Source: an uncultured Lachnospiraceae bacterium (GTDB lineage: Bacteria; Bacillota; Clostridia; Lachnospirales; Lachnospiraceae). Taken from it: DNA of 64,000 nt. The stretch spans positions 16,233 through 80,232 of the forward strand of contig CAJUJP010000004.1 of the NCBI GenBank assembly GCA_910586615.1, written 5' to 3'. Each line of letters opens with the position of its first letter. Position 1 is the first letter of the stretch. Positions 24,948-34,060 of this stretch are shown one piece after another. Under the pieces are notes generated by a model. The model was not told the DNA's origin, searched no databases, and saw only the letters and a program-made list of their open reading frames with translations. The position numbers and the translations under genes were made by a program.

Positions 24948-27439
24948 CAGGCGTATTAACAAAGATTCCCGTCAGAAAGGCTCTTCGGGAAAAGGGTAAA
25001 AGCATCTGCGTTATAGCCGCAGTCTTTTTTACGACTGTTCTATTTGTTACAGTCTTTGCCACGCTGCTCTTCGTGTTTGATGCCGCGGAAGAAATGCTGC
25101 GGGCATCTTCGCCCATGCTGGCAGACGCCTCCTTTGTTGTGACGCAGGAGGAATATGAAAGGATCAAAGTCAGCAGGCGAGTGAAGGATGCGGGTCTGGG
25201 CATCCGGCTGGCGGAAACCATGGAGCCTTCGGGTGCAGGCGGCATTCAGTTGTTCTGTTTCGAGGACAGGATGGCACAATGGATGCGGTATAATCCTGTA
25301 AAGGGGCGTATGCCTCAAAGCGCTCATGAGATCGTGGTATCGGATCAGTACCTGAGAGACCGCGGGCTTGTGTCAGAGGCAGACTGGCCGCATGAAACGG
25401 CATCAGAGGCAGGTTGCAGGATTGAAATGACCTATTACATTGAGGAAAAAGAATACTCAGACTTTTTTACGGTTGTTGGTGTATATGAGAGAGCGGCACA
25501 GCCTCTGCATGTGGTGCTGACATCAGATGATTTTCGGGAAGAGGTGTTTGAGGACTTAAGACAGCGTGGCATTGATCCGAAGAATGCAACTTATCAAATT
25601 GCGGGGGTCATGTTTTCTTCCCATGGTAATGTGAGGCGTCTGGCGTCTATGCTGGCAGAGGAAGAAGGGCTTGACATGCAGGATGGAACATTTTTTCTGA
25701 ATGAAGTTTCCCCGTTTGACGGCATGAGTGCAGGCACCTGGGCGGCAATTTTCGGGATACTGTTTTTTATTATGATGATGGGGTATCTTTTCATTTCTAA
25801 TATTTTTCAAATATCCCTTTCGAGGGATGCGAGGTTTTACGGCAGGCTTTCCACCAACGGAATAACCGGAAAAGAGATCGAGGGGCTGATTCGTCGGCAA
25901 AACAACCTTCTTTTTCTGCTGGCCGCTTTTCCGGCGCTGCCTGTGGCATATGCTTTTTGCAGGACGGCGCTGCCGGGCATTTTAAATGCAGGGACATCTC
26001 TGCAGATTCAGAGAAAAGGAAACGGCTGGATTTTTGTTTTATCCCTTACTTTTTCCTATGCGACGGTCAAACTCAGTGAGCGGAAGCCGATGAAGCTTGC
26101 CGGGAAAGCGTCCCCCATAGAGTTGAAGAGATATACGGGAAAAATCAGGCCGGTAAAAGCGGCGGATGAAAAGGACTGCCTGAGAAAGCTTGCGGTGCGC
26201 TGTTTTGCGAACAGTAAGGCGAAAGTATTAAAGGTGTGGGTGTCCATTGCACTGAGTATTCTTCTGGCCGGCATATTTTATACCATGGCGGCAGGATTTG
26301 ACGTGGAGGAGTATGTAAAAGGGGATATAGACGCGGATTATATTTTTGCCAGGAAACCTGTTTTTACAAGTCCGGGCCTGAATCCGATTACATATGAACG
26401 GACTATGGAAGAAGACATTGCGGTATACAAAGAGTTTCCCGGAGTCAAAGCACATGGCGGCGGCTCCACGTCATGGATCTGCCTTGAGCCTTCGGAGGAG
26501 GTGTGGGAGCATTTTGTCAACATTGCCGGGGAGAATGCTTATGACACGCCGGGCAAAATGTGGACAGATGTATATGGTCTGGATGATATGCTGCTGCAAA
26601 AACTAAAACCCATAAGGGGAGAAATCAACCTGGAGCTGTTACATTCAGGAAAATATGTGCTGCTGAATCCGATCCTGAGCGATGGGAATACAGAAAATGC
26701 AGCCTGCTATGAGCCCGGAGATCAGGTGACAATTTCCTTTCGGAGTGGAGAAGAGGGAATTTACAAGGTTATGGCAGTAGTGGAAGGACTGCCTTATTCC
26801 CTGAGTCTGCCGGGGCAGAACTATGCAGGAAGCCTGTATCTGCCCATGAAAGAATGGCGGGAAAAGGAAAAGCGCGAGGGTTATTATCTGTATGCTTTTG
26901 ATGTGGAGGAAGGTTTTCATGAAATGTGGGATGAGGCTTTGGAGAATCGTCCGGCAGGAGAGGGTGGTTCCGGGGGCGGTCATCTTGCCTTCCGGTCAGC
27001 CAAAACGGCAGCCAGAGATGCGGAAGAGTACATAGGCGGTTTGAAGCTGGCCGGATTTGTTTTAAGCATGATCCTGCTGTCTATGGGTATTTTGAATTTT
27101 ATCAATTGTACGGCGGCAGGTATTTACAGCAGGAGCAGAGAATTTGCGATTTTGCAGAGTATGGGAACAAAGGAGTCAGAGATCAGAAAGATGCTTGCGA
27201 AAGAAGGAATGCTGTATATGGCCGGGGGATTTGTGTCGGGTATCCTGCTGGCAGTTCCCGGAGTCTGGTTTCTGATCGAAAATCTGTTGAGGCAGCCTTA
27301 TATAAAATATGAGATTTATCCGGGCATTTATCTGGTATTTGCAATGGTGGGATGTGCCGCGGCAGTTCTGGTCCCCTGGACAGCTTATGGTTTGATGGAC
27401 CGGAAGGAGAATTTCCTGGACAGGATACGGGGATGTTGA
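24944..27439 (+). CDS. FtsX-type ABC transporter permease
   Basis: An 831-residue permease with the same general plan as the protein at 5149-8079 but not closely similar. It has an N-terminal helix (about 20-45), an extracellular domain and FtsX helices (about 265-385). A central helix follows at about 430, then a second extracellular domain and a last three-helix block containing EFAILQSMGTKESEIRKML. The extracellular parts probably bind the substrate or a partner. Substrate unknown. It lies between its regulator and its ATPase. Confidence 0.83.
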   Translation: MTGVLTKIPVRKALREKGKSICVIAAVFFTTVLFVTVFATLLFVFDAAEEMLRASSPMLADASFVVTQEEYERIKVSRRVKDAGLGIRLAETMEPSGAGGIQLFCFEDRMAQWMRYNPVKGRMPQSAHEIVVSDQYLRDRGLVSEADWPHETASEAGCRIEMTYYIEEKEYSDFFTVVGVYERAAQPLHVVLTSDDFREEVFEDLRQRGIDPKNATYQIAGVMFSSHGNVRRLASMLAEEEGLDMQDGTFFLNEVSPFDGMSAGTWAAIFGILFFIMMMGYLFISNIFQISLSRDARFYGRLSTNGITGKEIEGLIRRQNNLLFLLAAFPALPVAYAFCRTALPGILNAGTSLQIQRKGNGWIFVLSLTFSYATVKLSERKPMKLAGKASPIELKRYTGKIRPVKAADEKDCLRKLAVRCFANSKAKVLKVWVSIALSILLAGIFYTMAAGFDVEEYVKGDIDADYIFARKPVFTSPGLNPITYERTMEEDIAVYKEFPGVKAHGGGSTSWICLEPSEEVWEHFVNIAGENAYDTPGKMWTDVYGLDDMLLQKLKPIRGEINLELLHSGKYVLLNPILSDGNTENAACYEPGDQVTISFRSGEEGIYKVMAVVEGLPYSLSLPGQNYAGSLYLPMKEWREKEKREGYYLYAFDVEEGFHEMWDEALENRPAGEGGSGGGHLAFRSAKTAARDAEEYIGGLKLAGFVLSMILLSMGILNFINCTAAGIYSRSREFAILQSMGTKESEIRKMLAKEGMLYMAGGFVSGILLAVPGVWFLIENLLRQPYIKYEIYPGIYLVFAMVGCAAAVLVPWTAYGLMDRKENFLDRIRGC

Positions 27440-27490
27440 GGGACAGGAATTTTGTGTGGCAGCATTAATATGGAAAGGGGAAAATGGAGG

Positions 27491-28165
27491 GTGAAAAGGG
27501 AAACTGTGGTCGAAGTAACAGATGTAAGTAAAATATATGAAAACCGATGGGGCAGCATCCGGGTACTTAACCGGGTGAACATCAGCTTGAAAAAAGGGGA
27601 ATTCGTGGGGATCGTGGGGGATTCGGGCAGTGGTAAGACAACGCTCCTTAACCTGATCGGCGGCATGGATTATGTAAGCGAAGGAACCATCACTGTTGCC
27701 GGGGAAGTGATATCGGATTTTGATGAGCGGCAGAGAACTTTATACCGGCGCAGGCGGGTGGGATTTATTTTTCAGGATTATAATCTGATTGATGAACTGA
27801 CTGTCTATGAGAACATCATTCTGCCTTTTCAGCTAAAGGGAAAAGAAATTGACGGGAAACGCATTGACAGCTTTTTGGAGATGTTAAAGCTCAGCGAAAA
27901 GAAAAACGTGTTCCCCGCACAGTTGTCCGGCGGAGAGCAGCAGAGAACGGCTGTTCTCAGATCTCTTCTGAGCGGTCCGGACATCATTCTGGCAGACGAA
28001 CCTACCGGAAATCTGGACAGTAAGAATACGCAGGCTGTGGTAAACCTGCTGCGGCTTTTTTCGGAAAAAATGGATAAGACCATCATTTTTGTTACTCATA
28101 ATATGGAGCTCACCAGAAACTGTGACCGTATCATTACGGTAAAAGATGGAAAGTGTATTAATTAA
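27491..28165 (+). CDS. ABC transporter ATPase, LolD/MacB type
   Basis: About 224 residues. It has Walker A GDSGSGKTT, Q-loop FIFQDYNLIDELTV, signature LSGGEQQR, Walker B ILADEPTGNLD and switch His FVTHN. It is the partner of the FtsX-type permease just upstream. The start is uncertain. I favour GTG 27491, which has AAAGGGG upstream; ATG 27470 would add seven residues but has no ribosome binding site, and GTG 27506 is also possible. Confidence 0.87.
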   Translation: MKRETVVEVTDVSKIYENRWGSIRVLNRVNISLKKGEFVGIVGDSGSGKTTLLNLIGGMDYVSEGTITVAGEVISDFDERQRTLYRRRRVGFIFQDYNLIDELTVYENIILPFQLKGKEIDGKRIDSFLEMLKLSEKKNVFPAQLSGGEQQRTAVLRSLLSGPDIILADEPTGNLDSKNTQAVVNLLRLFSEKMDKTIIFVTHNMELTRNCDRIITVKDGKCIN

Positions 28166-28265
28166 GGTATTCTGATCTGGATAACCGTAAATTAATGCGA
28201 AATCTGGCATAGGTGTGAATTGTAACCAGTACCCGTCCAGCCGTGCCGCAATAAGGCACAAACAA

Positions 28266-28294
28266 TTGCTAACATCTCTCATATATGCTACAAT
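28266..28294 (+). promoter_or_regulatory. Predicted sigma-A promoter of hprK
   Basis: TTGCTA (28266-28271), 17 bases, TACAAT (28289-28294) with TGC in front (extended -10). It begins the transcript of the hprK cluster, about 100 bases before the start codon. Confidence 0.65.
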
Positions 28295-28398
28295 ATACAA
28301 AGATTCCGCGGCCCCATGGGACACGGAGTATCTTGTAATGCATTCACATTTCCAAACAAGCCGTGGTCAGCGGCACTAACAATCATAAGGAGAAGGAT

Positions 28399-29337
28399 AT
28401 GGCAAGCATCAGTTTAACCAAAGTCATCGACAAATTCAAGTTGGAAAATCTCACACCGGAGATTGATATCTCCAAAATCAATGTTACACAACCGGATATC
28501 AACAGACCTGCATTGCAGATCGCAGGTTATTTCGAGCATTTTGAGACCACCCGGCTGCAGGTGGTGGGATTTGTGGAATACTCTTATATGAACGGTCTTG
28601 ATGAAGCGAGACAGATCGAGATATACGAAAAGCTTCTCAACAACCCGATTCCCGGCATCATTTTCTGCAGAGAACTGCATCCTAATGATCTTTTCCGGGC
28701 TACGGCAGTGAAGTACGGGGTTCCGCTTTTGATGACGAAGAAGGCAACTTCTGCCTGCATGGCGGAAGTTATCAGATGGTTGAATGTGAAGCTTGCTCCG
28801 TGTATTTCTGTGCATGGCGTTCTGGTGGACGTTTACGGTGAAGGCGTACTGATCACGGGCGAGAGCGGCATCGGTAAGTCGGAGGCGGCTTTGGAGCTGA
28901 TCAAGAGAGGACACCGTCTTGTCACGGATGACGTGGTGGAACTGCGGAGAGTCAGCGAGGACACACTGGTCGGTTCCGCGCCGGATATCACCAAGCATTT
29001 TATTGAGCTGAGAGGTATCGGTATCGTGGACGTGAAAGCGTTGTTCGGTGCTTCCAGCGTCAGGGATACGCAGAACATAGATTTGGTCATCCGGCTGGAA
29101 GACTGGGACAAGGAGAAGGAATATGACCGTCTGGGTCTGGAAGAGGAGTATACGGAATATCTGGGCAATAAGGTAGTCTGCCACAGCATACCGATCAGGC
29201 CGGGACGTAATCTGGCGATCATCTGTGAGTCGGCGGCAGTCAACCACCGTCAGAAGAAGATGGGATACAATGCTGCACAGGAGTTGTATAAGCGTGTGCA
29301 GAACTCTCTGGCAGGCAAGCGCGACGGAGAGGATTAA
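28399..29337 (+). CDS. hprK: HPr kinase/phosphorylase
   Basis: A 312-residue bifunctional enzyme that phosphorylates and dephosphorylates Ser46 of HPr and its paralogue Crh, the central switch of catabolite control in Bacillota. The Walker A motif is GESGIGKS (about 154-161), followed by HRLVTDDVVEL with the conserved Asp pair. The hinge region includes IELRGIGIVDV, the HprK signature. I chose ATG 28399 with AAGGAGAAGG upstream over an earlier ATG. Its likely substrate, an HPr-like protein with an intact Ser46, is coded in the same cluster at 33517. Confidence 0.95.
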   Translation: MASISLTKVIDKFKLENLTPEIDISKINVTQPDINRPALQIAGYFEHFETTRLQVVGFVEYSYMNGLDEARQIEIYEKLLNNPIPGIIFCRELHPNDLFRATAVKYGVPLLMTKKATSACMAEVIRWLNVKLAPCISVHGVLVDVYGEGVLITGESGIGKSEAALELIKRGHRLVTDDVVELRRVSEDTLVGSAPDITKHFIELRGIGIVDVKALFGASSVRDTQNIDLVIRLEDWDKEKEYDRLGLEEEYTEYLGNKVVCHSIPIRPGRNLAIICESAAVNHRQKKMGYNAAQELYKRVQNSLAGKRDGED

Positions 29338-29454
29338 GGAAGATTTTTGTGGAACGGAATCCTGACGGCGGGCATGAAGACCGGAAGCAGGAAGCGCATA
29401 GAACCGCGGGGATAATGAGGAATACGCATATAGCGGGAAGAGAGGATGGGTATT

Positions 29455-30393
29455 ATGGCAAATTATGTATTTGGAGTAGACGTAGGCGGTACGACAGTCA
29501 AACTGGGACTTTTTAATTTAAACGGCAACGTGCTGGACAAGTGGGAGATTCCGACCAGGACAGAGAACGGCGGATGCAATATTCTGCCGGATATTGCGGA
29601 CAGTATCAAGAATAAAATGTTTGAGAAATCCATCGTAAAAGAAGATGTGGCAGGCGTGGGTGTGGGCGCGCCGGGACCGGTTGACAGTGAAGGTGTCATC
29701 CACAAGGCTGTCAATCTGGGATGGTCCGAGATGAATTTGAAAAAAGAGCTTACTGCTCTTCTGGACAATATGCGCGTAGAAGGCGGTAATGACGCCAATG
29801 TGGCAGCGCTGGGCGAGATGTGGAAAGGCGGCGGACAGGGTCATAAGGATCTGGTTGCGGTGACGCTGGGCACGGGTGTCGGCGGCGGCATCATTATCAA
29901 TGGGAAGGTCGTGGCAGGCTCCAACGGCTCCGGCGGAGAGATCGGTCATATTCATGTGGAGGATGCAGAGGAGAAAGCCTGCAATTGTGGAAATTACGGT
30001 TGTCTGGAACAGTATGCTTCCGCTACAGGTATTACAAGGCTGGCCAACAGGAAATTACAGGACAGCGAACAGGACAGTATGCTCAGACAGGGTGAAGTGT
30101 CTGCCAAGACGGTATTTGACGCAGTGAAAGCCGGTGACGCGCTTGCAATTGAGGTGGCGGAGCAGTTCGGGGAATATCTGGGCAAAGCCCTTGCGGTGAT
30201 CGCAGGCGTTGTCAATCCGGAGATTTTTGTGATCGGCGGCGGTGTGTCCAAAGCCGGAGAGGTTTTGTTTGATTACATCCGTCCTGCTTTTGAGAAAACG
30301 GTGTTCCATGGCTGCAAAGACACACAGTTCGCGCTGGCTACGCTGGGAAATGATGCAGGAATCTACGGCGCGGCCAAGATGGTGATTGACTAG
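29455..30393 (+). CDS. glcK: ROK-family glucokinase
   Basis: A 312-residue sugar kinase of the ROK family. The phosphate-binding loop is GVDVGGTTVKLGLF, and the zinc-binding CNCGNYGCLEQYASATG is complete, with the preceding GEIGHIHV. These features match the GlcK-like glucokinases that phosphorylate glucose taken up without the PTS. I favour ATG 29455 (GAGAGG nine bases upstream) to ATG 29446, which is too near that site. It lies between hprK and murB, a common order in Lachnospiraceae. Confidence 0.88.
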   Translation: MANYVFGVDVGGTTVKLGLFNLNGNVLDKWEIPTRTENGGCNILPDIADSIKNKMFEKSIVKEDVAGVGVGAPGPVDSEGVIHKAVNLGWSEMNLKKELTALLDNMRVEGGNDANVAALGEMWKGGGQGHKDLVAVTLGTGVGGGIIINGKVVAGSNGSGGEIGHIHVEDAEEKACNCGNYGCLEQYASATGITRLANRKLQDSEQDSMLRQGEVSAKTVFDAVKAGDALAIEVAEQFGEYLGKALAVIAGVVNPEIFVIGGGVSKAGEVLFDYIRPAFEKTVFHGCKDTQFALATLGNDAGIYGAAKMVID

Positions 30394-30547
30394 CACGGAT
30401 TTGAGATTTCTCAAGGCGGAAATGTGCCGTAATACATAATTTACATTATAATGGATTATTCTAAGATCAGGATATAAACCAGAGAAAAAAGGTGCACTGG
30501 TAGCACCGCCGGCGGAGCCGAATATAAATAGAGTAGGAAATAAATCT

Positions 30548-31480
30548 GTGGAACGGACGGTACAGGTATTGAGCGCATCAATGTATGAATATATTAAAAC
30601 AGTTGTTCCGGCGGAACGTATTTTGTTTCAGGAGCCTTTGAGTAAGTATACGACTTTCCGCGTGGGCGGGGAGGCGGAATGCCTTATTTTGATACAGGAC
30701 GAGGAGGAACTGGTGAAGCTGGTTCCCTATCTGAACCGGATCGAGCAGGAATATTTTATTCTGGGTAACGGCAGTAATCTTCTGGTCGGCGATAAAGGCT
30801 ACAGAGGTATTGTACTGAAACTTGACGGGCAGATGGAAGAGATCCGGGTAGAGGGCACGCGGATTACGGCAAAAGCCGGGGCACTGCTTTCAAGAATTGC
30901 AGCGGCAGCCAGAGAAAACGGACTCACCGGCATGGAATTTGCAGCAGGCATACCGGGAAGTATCGGCGGCGGCGTGGTGATGAATGCGGGCGCTTACGAC
31001 GGAGAGATGAAGCAGATTGTGGAGTCAGTCCGGGGCCTGGACCGTGAGGGACAGATCCTCACACTGGATAATGCGACCATGGAATTCGGTTATCGTACCA
31101 GCGCCATCAAAAACAGGCCGATTATTGTTCTGGAAGTGGTACTGCAGCTTGCGGAAGGTGACCGGGAGGCGATTGGTGCAAGGATGGAAGAACTGGCGCA
31201 GCTTCGCAGAAGCAAACAGCCTCTTGAGTATCCCAGCGCAGGCAGTACGTTCAAAAGGCCAGAGGGCAATTATGCAGGCAAACTGATTATGGACGCAGGC
31301 ATGAGGGGATACCGGATCGGCGGTGCACAGGTATCGGATAAGCACTGTGGCTTTATCGTCAATACGGGGAAGGCCACGGCGGCGGATATCAAAGAAGTAA
31401 TCGAGGAAGTTCAGGAGCGGGTCAAGACGCGGTTTCATGTCACGCTTGAGCCGGAGATTGTTTTTCTTGGAGATTTTTAA
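30548..31480 (+). CDS. murB: UDP-N-acetylenolpyruvoylglucosamine reductase
   Basis: A 310-residue FAD enzyme that makes UDP-MurNAc for peptidoglycan. The FAD-binding motifs are YTTFRVGGEAE and NGSNLLVGDKGYRG, followed by AAGIPGSIGGGVVMNAGAY. The catalytic Ser is in YPSAGSTFKRP and the Glu in LEPEIVFLG, near the C-terminus. It starts with GTG 30548 behind AGTAGGA. It adjoins rapZ and whiA, the usual neighbours in Clostridia. Confidence 0.94.
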   Translation: MERTVQVLSASMYEYIKTVVPAERILFQEPLSKYTTFRVGGEAECLILIQDEEELVKLVPYLNRIEQEYFILGNGSNLLVGDKGYRGIVLKLDGQMEEIRVEGTRITAKAGALLSRIAAAARENGLTGMEFAAGIPGSIGGGVVMNAGAYDGEMKQIVESVRGLDREGQILTLDNATMEFGYRTSAIKNRPIIVLEVVLQLAEGDREAIGARMEELAQLRRSKQPLEYPSAGSTFKRPEGNYAGKLIMDAGMRGYRIGGAQVSDKHCGFIVNTGKATAADIKEVIEEVQERVKTRFHVTLEPEIVFLGDF

Positions 31481-31618
31481 CAAGCTGAATTGTCTGTAAA
31501 AGTAGTTATGTAATTCAGGCAAGTGCGACATAAGGTTAACAAATGTATACCTGATCATAAAGAGATATAGCAAACGACATGACTGGTTTCTGGTTCTGGT
31601 TTTTGCCAGAGTCATATG

Positions 31619-31676
31619 CGGAAGCTTTTGCAGAACTGTAAGTGAAATTTAATGTCGTTAACAATAAGATACGGGG
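31619..31676 (+). promoter_or_regulatory. Conserved rapZ/pyk upstream element, copy A
   Basis: A stretch of about 58 bases upstream of rapZ matches one upstream of pyk (60891-60950). The shared parts include AGCTTTTGC, GAA and TTTAATGTCGTTAAC, and then ATAAG and ACGGG. A shared GTTTTTGCC lies further upstream in both places. Here it ends about 10 bases before the rapZ start. It resembles no riboswitch I know. Confidence 0.55.
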
Positions 31677-31686
31677 AGATAGCGTT

Positions 31687-32550
31687 ATGAGGTTTGTGGT
31701 GGTCACCGGAATGAGCGGTTCCGGGAAACGAACGGCCATGAAAATGCTGGAGGATGTGGGATTTTACTGCGTGGATAATCTGCCGGTACCGCTGATTGAG
31801 AAATTTGTGGAACTGGTGGCCACGCCCAACGGTGAGATCAATAAAGTTGCGCTGGGACTGGATGTGCGTGCCGACCAGCCTTTTGGAGATGCACAGAGGG
31901 TTCTGGACAAGCTGCGGGAAAACGGATATCTGTTTGAGATTCTTTTTATGGATGCCGGAGATCTTGTGCTTCTGAAACGTTACAAGGAGAGCCGGCGCAT
32001 GCATCCTCTTTCACCGGATGGCAGGGTGGAAGAGGGTGTTTGTAAAGAGAGGGCGATTTTACAGGAGATCAAGCAGAAAGCGGATTATGTGATTGACACT
32101 TCCAATCTTCTGACCAGGGAGTTGAAAGAAGAGATCGACCATATTTTTGTGCGCAATGAAGAGTACAATTCGTTGATGATCACGCTTTTGTCTTTCGGAT
32201 TTAAGAACGGGATTCCGGCGGATGCCGATCTGGTGTACGATGTGAGATTTCTTCCGAATCCGTTCTATATTGATGAACTTAAGCATAAGACTGGTAATGA
32301 TCAGGAAGTACAGGACTATGTGATGAATTTTCCGGAGGCATCGGTATTTTTGGAGAAGCTGACGGACATGCTGGATTTTCTGATCCCCAATTATATTAAA
32401 GAAGGAAAATATCAGCTGGTGATCGGCATAGGATGCACCGGCGGCAAGCACAGAAGCGTTACGCTGGCCAATGAATTGTATGGCGTGATGAAAGAACGCG
32501 GGAATTACGGCGTTAAACTGTATCACAGGGATATCAAACAGGGAGTGTAA
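31687..32550 (+). CDS. rapZ: RapZ/YvcJ-family nucleotide-binding protein
   Basis: A 287-residue P-loop protein. Walker A is VTGMSGSGKRTAMKM at the N-terminus, and the C-terminal domain ends with GIGCTGGKHRSV, the family hallmark. In E. coli RapZ adapts sRNAs that control glucosamine-6-phosphate synthase; in B. subtilis the homologue YvcJ hydrolyses GTP and has a less clear role. The gene adjoins whiA and the HPr-like gene, as in B. subtilis (yvcJ, yvcK, yvcL, crh), but the yvcK gene is missing here. Start at ATG 31687 with GGGGAGA. Confidence 0.93.
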   Translation: MRFVVVTGMSGSGKRTAMKMLEDVGFYCVDNLPVPLIEKFVELVATPNGEINKVALGLDVRADQPFGDAQRVLDKLRENGYLFEILFMDAGDLVLLKRYKESRRMHPLSPDGRVEEGVCKERAILQEIKQKADYVIDTSNLLTRELKEEIDHIFVRNEEYNSLMITLLSFGFKNGIPADADLVYDVRFLPNPFYIDELKHKTGNDQEVQDYVMNFPEASVFLEKLTDMLDFLIPNYIKEGKYQLVIGIGCTGGKHRSVTLANELYGVMKERGNYGVKLYHRDIKQGV

Positions 32551-32596
32551 AAGGGCAGAAAAACGACCGGATGCAGCACTTCGGAATGGGGGAAGA

Positions 32597-33502
32597 ATGT
32601 CTTTTTCCGGAACAGTGAAAGAAGAACTGGCGGCGCAGATCAGTTCCGCCAGACATTGTCAGCTTGCAGAACTGGCAGCACTGCTTCACCTTGGCGGGCA
32701 TACCTGCGGGAACGGGATGCATTTGAGCTATGATGCGGAAAATGAAGCAGTTGCCAGAAAATGCTTTACATTACTTAAAAAAACATTTAATATAGATAAT
32801 GTTGTAATGGGGGAGAAGAGCAGGCTGCTTTCCGATGATGAAGCGGAAAGAAAAGTGATACAGGCTCTGCACCTTGGAGGAACAGCGGGAAAGCCCATAG
32901 AGCTTAAGGCTCCGGTGAACACACTGCTGATCAAGAACTCTTGTTGTGCAAGGGCGTATCTGCGGGGAGCATTTTTAAGCAGCGGCTCAATGAGTGATCC
33001 GGAGAAAAGCTATCATCTGGAATTTGTATGCAGCGAGAGAGCCCAGGCGGAACAACTGCAGGATATTATACAGGAATTTCAGATCGAGGCAAAGGTTATT
33101 AAGCGCAAGAAATATGACGTGGTTTATCTGAAAGAGGGGGCGGGGATTGTGGACCTGCTCAATGTCATAGGAGCGCATGTATCACTGATGAATCTGGAGA
33201 ATCTCAGAATTGTCAAAGAGATGCGCAATTCAATTAACAGGCGCGTCAACTGCGAGACGGCGAATATCTCCAAGACCGTCAACGCAGCGTCCAAACAGAT
33301 CGAAGACATACTTTTGATCAGAGACAAGTATGGATTTGAGAATTTGCCGGATAATCTGAGGCAGATGGCGGAGGTTCGATTAGAATATCCGGATGCCGCT
33401 TTAAAGGAACTTGGCGGCTATCTGGAACCGACTGTAGGGAAATCTGGTGTAAACCATAGATTACGCAGGTTGAGTGAGATTGCTGATGGAATCAGGTCAT
33501 AA
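32597..33502 (+). CDS. whiA: WhiA DNA-binding protein
   Basis: A 301-residue WhiA/YvcL family protein with an N-terminal degenerate LAGLIDADG homing-endonuclease fold (CCARAYLRGAFLSSGSMSDP) and a C-terminal helix-turn-helix (about 215-300: NLRQMAEVRLEYPDAALKEL, then PTVGKSGVNHRLRRL). In Streptomyces it controls sporulation; in Firmicutes it affects cell division and metabolism. It lies 46 bases after rapZ and 14 bases before the HPr-like gene. Confidence 0.94.
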   Translation: MSFSGTVKEELAAQISSARHCQLAELAALLHLGGHTCGNGMHLSYDAENEAVARKCFTLLKKTFNIDNVVMGEKSRLLSDDEAERKVIQALHLGGTAGKPIELKAPVNTLLIKNSCCARAYLRGAFLSSGSMSDPEKSYHLEFVCSERAQAEQLQDIIQEFQIEAKVIKRKKYDVVYLKEGAGIVDLLNVIGAHVSLMNLENLRIVKEMRNSINRRVNCETANISKTVNAASKQIEDILLIRDKYGFENLPDNLRQMAEVRLEYPDAALKELGGYLEPTVGKSGVNHRLRRLSEIADGIRS

Positions 33503-33516
33503 AGGAGGAGAATATT

Positions 33517-33771
33517 ATGATTCAAAAATCTATCCAGATCAAACTGGAGACTGGCTTGGAGGCCAGACCGGTTGCAATGCTCGTGCAGGTTGCGAGCCAG
33601 TTTGAGAGCACGGTGTACATCAATGCCGATGACAGAAAAGTCAATGCGAAAAGCATCATGGGCATGATGAGCCTGGGACTTGCCAGCGGCGAAGAAGTAA
33701 CAGTGGTTGCTGAGGGAAGCGACGAGAATTCCGCAGTAGTGGAGATCGAGAAGTTCCTGAGCGGAAACTAG
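33517..33771 (+). CDS. HPr-like protein lacking the active-site His (Crh-like)
   Basis: An 84-residue HPr fold protein. In HPr the PTS-phosphorylated His15 lies in GLHARP; here the sequence is GLEARPV, with Glu at position 15, so it cannot take part in PTS phosphotransfer. The regulatory site is kept: Ser46 in NAKSIMGMMSLG, at precisely position 46. In B. subtilis Crh has Gln15 and Ser46 and acts only in catabolite control with HprK and CcpA. A Glu at this place might imitate a phosphorylated His. The gene is translationally close to whiA (14 bases, AAAGGAGG), as crh is in B. subtilis. Confidence 0.88.
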   Translation: MIQKSIQIKLETGLEARPVAMLVQVASQFESTVYINADDRKVNAKSIMGMMSLGLASGEEVTVVAEGSDENSAVVEIEKFLSGN

Positions 33772-33817
33772 GCACAAGCAGACTGTGCATGACATTTTAA
33801 TAAGGCATAATTTCAGA

Positions 33818-33847
33818 AGAGATTTCCTTGCGGGAGGTCTCTTTTTT
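33818..33847 (+). terminator. Terminator of the hprK-HPr cluster
   Basis: A 10-bp stem (33818-33827 with 33833-33842, two G-T pairs) is followed by six T. Confidence 0.85.
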
Positions 33848-33898
33848 ATGGAATCTGCCCTCTCAGCCTTTCGTAAGCACCTTTTGACACGCTAACCG

Positions 33899-33967
33899 GT
33901 ATAGGAAATTCTTCCGCTTATCCGAGTCCGCGAAGCGAATCTCGCAAACGAGCTATGCTCGTTTTTT
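33899..33967 (+). repeat. Dispersed terminator-linked element, copy 2
   Basis: The same 69-base length as copy 1 (17266-17334). It has CGAG and CTCG around a CGC-GAA-GCG core, then CGAGC-TAT-GCTCG and TTTTTT. A second T-run follows directly. It lies 50 bases after the terminator of the HPr-like gene. Confidence 0.75.
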
Positions 33968-34060
33968 GCTCGTTTTTTTGTCAGCGCATATTGATTCCCG
34001 TTTACTGGAATGATAGTATATTATTATAGTACATACGCAGGCAGGAGAACGGAGGGTGTT

